The notes below the pieces were generated by a model that was given only the letters and a program-made list of their open reading frames with translations, searched no databases and was not told the origin of the DNA. From Dokdonia sinensis (lineage in GTDB: Bacteria > Bacteroidota > Bacteroidia > Flavobacteriales > Flavobacteriaceae), in NCBI RefSeq assembly GCF_003688895.1, contig NZ_REFV01000004.1:124001-188000 (forward strand): a stretch of DNA of 64,000 bases, written 5' to 3'. Made by a program: the position numbers and the translations under genes. Shown piece by piece: positions 60,629-64,000 of the stretch; within the stretch, counting starts at the first letter, position 1, and the number at the start of each line of letters is the position of its first letter.

Positions 60629-61864
60629 CTACTCAAACCGTATCGCCTTAACCGGACTAATCTTCGTAATGAGGTAAGAAGGAATAAGCAACACCACTGC
60701 ACAAAGCGTAAATACTCCTAGATTAAGTAGTAAAATATACACCCAGTCTATGTAAACTGGCGCTTCCTTCACATAATAGGTCGCAGGATCAAGAGTGACC
60801 ACCCCAAAATAATGCTGGATAAAAATAATACCTAGCCCGATGAGATTTCCCCAGAAAAGCCCGAGCCCAATAAGGTACATCGCATTATAAATAAAAATCT
60901 TGCGCACACTCCAATCTGAACTTCCTAAGGCTTTTAAGACACCTATCATTCGGGTACGTTCCAAAATAAGAACAAGCAAAGCTACGATGATGTTAATGCC
61001 TGCGATAAGAATCATCACAGCCATTATCAAGTACGTATTAAAGTCAAACAATTTAATCCACTCAAAAATCTGGTAATTGCGCTCGCCTATAGTAATTGAA
61101 CGCAGGAAAGAACCAGAGTTTTCGTAAACGTCATTATTTATTTCCTGCACACGGTCAAAATCGGTTACGAACACCTCGAAAGCACCCACCTCATCCTTTT
61201 CCCAGCGATTAATTCGGATGATGTGGCGTATATCTGCCATCAGATAGACCTTGTCAAATTCTTGATAAGCACTCTCATAAATTCCCACAATGTCCAGTCG
61301 CAAGGGTTTTACATCCTGCTCTTCCTCTCGAACAAAATAAACCAACACTTTATCTCCCAGCTTAAATCCCAGCCTATTGGCCAGATATTTACTAATGAGC
61401 GTCTCGCCATTTAATTTTTGCTGGGTAAAATCTGGTTTTCTCCCCTCAATGATATAATCTTCTATGCGCGACCAGTCATAGTCGGCGCCGAGGCCTTTTA
61501 CGAGGACGCCTTCAAAGTCTGTCGGGGTTCTAATGATACCGCCCTTTACGGCTACACCTTGGATATGTGCTACTTCTGGAACGGCTGTAAATGCTGGATA
61601 AAAGTCTTGTTTTGTACTTACGGGATTTATGGTTTCGGCGCTGTTGTTTCCGTCAAAATTTGAAATGAGAATATCACCTCCAAAAGCAGATACCTTCTCA
61701 CGAATAGTCTTTTGTAACCCGATGCTTGTCGCCACAGAAACCAGCATCATCACCATCCCGAGGGCAATGGCAACAATGGCAATTTTAATAATCGTCGAAG
61801 ATGCACTACTTTTATACGATGCGGTGCTACTCAGGCGTTTTGCTATAAAATATTCCAGATTCAA
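60629..61864 (-). CDS. ABC transporter permease, FtsX/LolC-E type
   Basis: 411 residues, TTG start. Four membrane helices with one after residue ~22, a large periplasmic domain (about 45-265, MacB-like), and a C-terminal FtsX block (ILERTRMIGVLKALGSSDWSVRKIFIYNAMYLIGLGLFWGNLIG). Resembles lipoprotein-releasing LolC/E permeases; the ATPase is not adjacent. The start codon abuts that of the divergent NamZ gene. Confidence 0.87.
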   Translation of the reverse strand: MNLEYFIAKRLSSTASYKSSASSTIIKIAIVAIALGMVMMLVSVATSIGLQKTIREKVSAFGGDILISNFDGNNSAETINPVSTKQDFYPAFTAVPEVAHIQGVAVKGGIIRTPTDFEGVLVKGLGADYDWSRIEDYIIEGRKPDFTQQKLNGETLISKYLANRLGFKLGDKVLVYFVREEEQDVKPLRLDIVGIYESAYQEFDKVYLMADIRHIIRINRWEKDEVGAFEVFVTDFDRVQEINNDVYENSGSFLRSITIGERNYQIFEWIKLFDFNTYLIMAVMILIAGINIIVALLVLILERTRMIGVLKALGSSDWSVRKIFIYNAMYLIGLGLFWGNLIGLGIIFIQHYFGVVTLDPATYYVKEAPVYIDWVYILLLNLGVFTLCAVVLLIPSYLITKISPVKAIRFE

Positions 61865-63142
61865 ATGCTCAATCTTTTGCTCAAAAATACCTTTTTTTTA
61901 ATGCTCCCGCTCCTTATTTCTTGTGGAAATAATGTGGGTGGTAGTGATAACGCTTTCGCGAAAGCGGACTCATTCCCACAAAATTCAAAATTAAAAATTC
62001 AAGATTCAAAAATTGCTGATTCTTCTATTATCGTAGGAGCAAATAGAATTGACGAATATCTGCCACTTCTCCAAAATAAAAAAGTAGGAATCGTCACAAA
62101 CCAGAGCGGACTTATTTTCAAATCCTATCCTCACAACAAGGAAAATGCTACTCATATTGTAGACTCCCTTATTGCACGTGATATTGAGGTTATAAAGATT
62201 TTCTCGCCAGAACACGGTTTTCGCGGTGACGGAGATGCGGGTGAAAAAATAAAAGATGGAAAAGACCCGAAGACAGGACTTCCCATCATCTCCCTGCACG
62301 GAAAAAACAGAAAACCGAGCCAAGAGCAACTGGATGGATTAGACATCATCGTTTTTGATATTCAAGATGTGGGCGTTCGGTTTTATACTTACATTTCTAC
62401 ACTCACCCACGTAATGGAAGCGACAGCAGAAAAAGGAGTTCCCGTCATTGTGCTCGATAGACCAAACCCAAATGCCCATTATATAGATGGTCCTACTTTA
62501 CAAAAGCAACATTCTAGTTTCCTAGGAATGCACGAGATCCCGCTCGTTTACGGGATGACGATAGGAGAATATGCCCGTATGGTAAATGGTGAAGGCTGGC
62601 TCAAAGACAAGATGCAATGCGAGCTTACCGTAATCCCGCTTGAGAACTGGAGCTATCAATCTAAATATTCACTCCCCACGAGACCTTCCCCGAATCTTCC
62701 GAATGATAAATCTATAAACTTGTATCCCAGTCTCGGCTTTTTTGAAGGAACGACTATAAATGCTGGTCGCGGTACCGAAATGCAATTTCAAGTTTTTGGT
62801 TCACCACATTTACCTAAAGAATATTATCCGTTTACGTATACGCCAGAGCCTAATTTTGGCTCTAAAGACCCCAAAGAAAAAGGAAACCTTTGCTACGGTT
62901 TAGACCTAAGAAATGAACCGTACCTAAAACGTGTCAACCTAGAATGGCTGGTAGAAGCCTACAACGCAAGCAATGACAAAGTAAACTTCTTTAAAACAGA
63001 CGGTTTTACCCTACATGCAGGAACAACCGAATTAGAAAAACAAATTAAGGAAGGATACACTTTTAGAGAAATTAGAAAAGGCTGGTTTAAAGATATTGAG
63101 AGCTTTAAGAAAACAAGAGCAAAGTATCTTATATATGAATAA
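61865..63142 (+). CDS. namZ: DUF1343 lipoprotein, exo-beta-N-acetylmuramidase NamZ-like
   Basis: 425 residues. Signal with lipobox LLISC (Cys20). The DUF1343 domain has VGIVTNQSG, IFSPEHGFRGDGDAGEKI, GLPIISLHG, DIQDVGVRFYTYISTL, DRPNPN and GMTIGEYARMVNGEGWL, as in NamZ, which removes terminal MurNAc from peptidoglycan fragments. An exact palindrome (61951-61966) sits just after the lipobox as NAFAKADS. It overlaps the next gene by 8 bases. Confidence 0.92.
   Translation: MLNLLLKNTFFLMLPLLISCGNNVGGSDNAFAKADSFPQNSKLKIQDSKIADSSIIVGANRIDEYLPLLQNKKVGIVTNQSGLIFKSYPHNKENATHIVDSLIARDIEVIKIFSPEHGFRGDGDAGEKIKDGKDPKTGLPIISLHGKNRKPSQEQLDGLDIIVFDIQDVGVRFYTYISTLTHVMEATAEKGVPVIVLDRPNPNAHYIDGPTLQKQHSSFLGMHEIPLVYGMTIGEYARMVNGEGWLKDKMQCELTVIPLENWSYQSKYSLPTRPSPNLPNDKSINLYPSLGFFEGTTINAGRGTEMQFQVFGSPHLPKEYYPFTYTPEPNFGSKDPKEKGNLCYGLDLRNEPYLKRVNLEWLVEAYNASNDKVNFFKTDGFTLHAGTTELEKQIKEGYTFREIRKGWFKDIESFKKTRAKYLIYE
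61951..61966. repeat. Dispersed palindrome, exact copy, in CDS
   Basis: CGCTTTCGCGAAAGCG read as AFAKA in the flexible linker right after the lipobox of the NamZ-like protein. Confidence 0.95.
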
Positions 63143-63818
63143 GGAGCAGAAAGAAGATTTTTACCGCCGATTATCAGCTTTATTCTCTAAATATGAATCC
63201 ATACTTACAAGTCCAGAACAACTCGAAATACTGAAAAAGGGTTTTGCATTTTCTGATATAGATTATAACGCAGATGTACTGATTATGGGGATGAACCCCT
63301 CACTGCGCACGAATTTCCTTTCTGAAGATGGTTATTCCTATGACTACCCATTGCAATCTCAAGATATGTACTTTAAGAAATTCTATAAATTATTAGAGCC
63401 ATATTCTGAACATAAAATATCCTACACAGACCTATTTTACCAAAAACACTCAGAACAAGTAAAACTCAAATATTTCTTAAAAGACAAAAACGGAAGAGAA
63501 TTTCTACAAGAACAACTCGAGCTCACCAAAGCACAAATCATTAAAACACAACCCAAACTTATATTACTATTCAACAAGCAGGGTGCAGATTTCTTTAGAA
63601 CGCCTTGGCTTCCCGTACAAATCGAAAGCGTAGAGAACACTCCTATTCCAGAACTAAAAAGCATAAATTTTTACGCTTCCGACGGAAGCTCAATATGTAA
63701 GCTTCTAGCCTATTTTTCGACCTATTTAGGGTATCGTACCTCAAAGAAAGCACTTGAAAAAGTGCATCGAGAAATTCCTGAAATCTTTAAGTATCTTAGC
63801 AATTACATTCAAAATTGA
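63135..63818 (+). CDS. Uncharacterised protein, possibly uracil-DNA-glycosylase fold
   Basis: 227 residues from the ATG at 63135, overlapping the NamZ stop. DVLIMGMNPSLRTNF near residue 50 resembles the motif A strand-loop of the UDG superfamily, and QPKLILLFNKQGADFF then IPELKSINFYASDGSSICKLLAYF could supply later motifs, but the key catalytic residues are not clear. Annotate as unknown. Cytosolic. Confidence 0.7.
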   Translation: MNKEQKEDFYRRLSALFSKYESILTSPEQLEILKKGFAFSDIDYNADVLIMGMNPSLRTNFLSEDGYSYDYPLQSQDMYFKKFYKLLEPYSEHKISYTDLFYQKHSEQVKLKYFLKDKNGREFLQEQLELTKAQIIKTQPKLILLFNKQGADFFRTPWLPVQIESVENTPIPELKSINFYASDGSSICKLLAYFSTYLGYRTSKKALEKVHREIPEIFKYLSNYIQN

Positions 63819-63826
63819 CTTTTTTG

Positions 63827-63842
63827 CGCTTTCGCGAAAGCG
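63827..63842. repeat. Dispersed palindrome, exact copy, intergenic
   Basis: CGCTTTCGCGAAAGCG 8 bases after the stop of the preceding gene. Confidence 0.95.
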
Positions 63843-63886
63843 TAAACACCCTAAAATCCATAAATTCACGTTATCCATAAAAAACT

Positions 63887-64000
63887 ATGACAATGAATAT
63901 AAAAGCCCTACTAATCCTACTACTCTCTGTTCTTACCTTTTCTTCTTGTACAACAGATATAGATGATGAAATAAGAATCTCTTCTGCTACAGAAATTTCG
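63887..64000 (+). CDS. Lipoprotein N-terminus, cut by the window edge
   Basis: ATG at 63887 (or 63893). The frame stays open to the edge and reads a lipoprotein signal MTMNIKALLILLLSVLTFSSC (Cys21), then TTDIDDEIRISSATEIS. The product is unknown. Confidence 0.75.
   Translation, partial: MTMNIKALLILLLSVLTFSSCTTDIDDEIRISSATEIS

Overview
The window reads as chromosomal DNA of a marine member of the Flavobacteriaceae, closest in feel to Dokdonia-type bacteria. The evidence is AT-rich sequence, many short lipoproteins with an SxC or AxC lipobox, -7 promoter boxes of the Bacteroidetes form TAnnTTTG, two proteins with type IX secretion (T9SS) C-terminal sorting domains, and genes for a myxol/saproxanthin-type carotenoid. 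The genus is an inference. I see no rRNA, tRNA, CRISPR array, transposase or phage gene.

Layout. 1-3246: lipoproteins, a small L7/L12-like membrane protein and a threonylcarbamoyl-AMP synthase. 3409-7285: carotenoid modification genes (CrtA-like, methyltransferase, CruF, CrtD-like desaturase). 7446-20457: beta-lactamase-fold lipoprotein, AraC regulator, B12-type radical SAM enzyme, FrnE/DsbA protein, a lipoprotein methyltransferase, sucrose-phosphorylase-like GH13, exported dienelactone hydrolase, M28 peptidase and an MFS carrier. 20624-37536: accessory and housekeeping genes, including a nonsense-broken quinone-oxidoreductase-like gene, HerA-like ATPase, beta-lactamase-fold enzyme, AI-2E family permease, polyphosphate glucokinase, ArsC and Cu/Zn superoxide dismutase. 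37625-43291: a tightly coupled seven-gene operon with its own ACP, ketosynthase, dehydratase, enoyl reductase, type III polyketide synthase, methyltransferase and flavoprotein. 43366-49510: OmpA lipoprotein, lipocalin-like lipoprotein, a 53-residue DUF1328 protein, a fused E1 alpha/beta dehydrogenase, GH130 and a methyltransferase. 49789-56642: a nonsense-broken propeller gene beside a PETase-like hydrolase with a T9SS tag, Cof phosphatase, TypA and another T9SS protein. 56656-64000: ArgS, an SDR operon, an FtsX/LolE-type permease, NamZ-like muramidase and a partial lipoprotein at the right edge.

The most unusual signal is a dispersed 16-bp perfect palindrome, CGCTTTCGCGAAAGCG. I count 12 exact copies, 8 near-exact or truncated copies and 4 composite copies in 64 kb. 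About half lie inside genes without breaking the frame, where they encode AFAKA or RFRES peptides. In the composites, other short palindromes sit at one fixed point of the core (CGCT^TTCGCG). This resembles a miniature palindromic element family that both enters coding sequence in frame and acts as an insertion target itself.

Other leads are the type III PKS operon with a private acyl-supply set, the secreted PETase-like hydrolase, two paralogous membrane-anchored L7/L12-like small proteins, lipoprotein forms of normally cytosolic enzymes (SAM methyltransferase, RidA), heptanucleotide tandem repeats and a structured non-coding stretch after typA.
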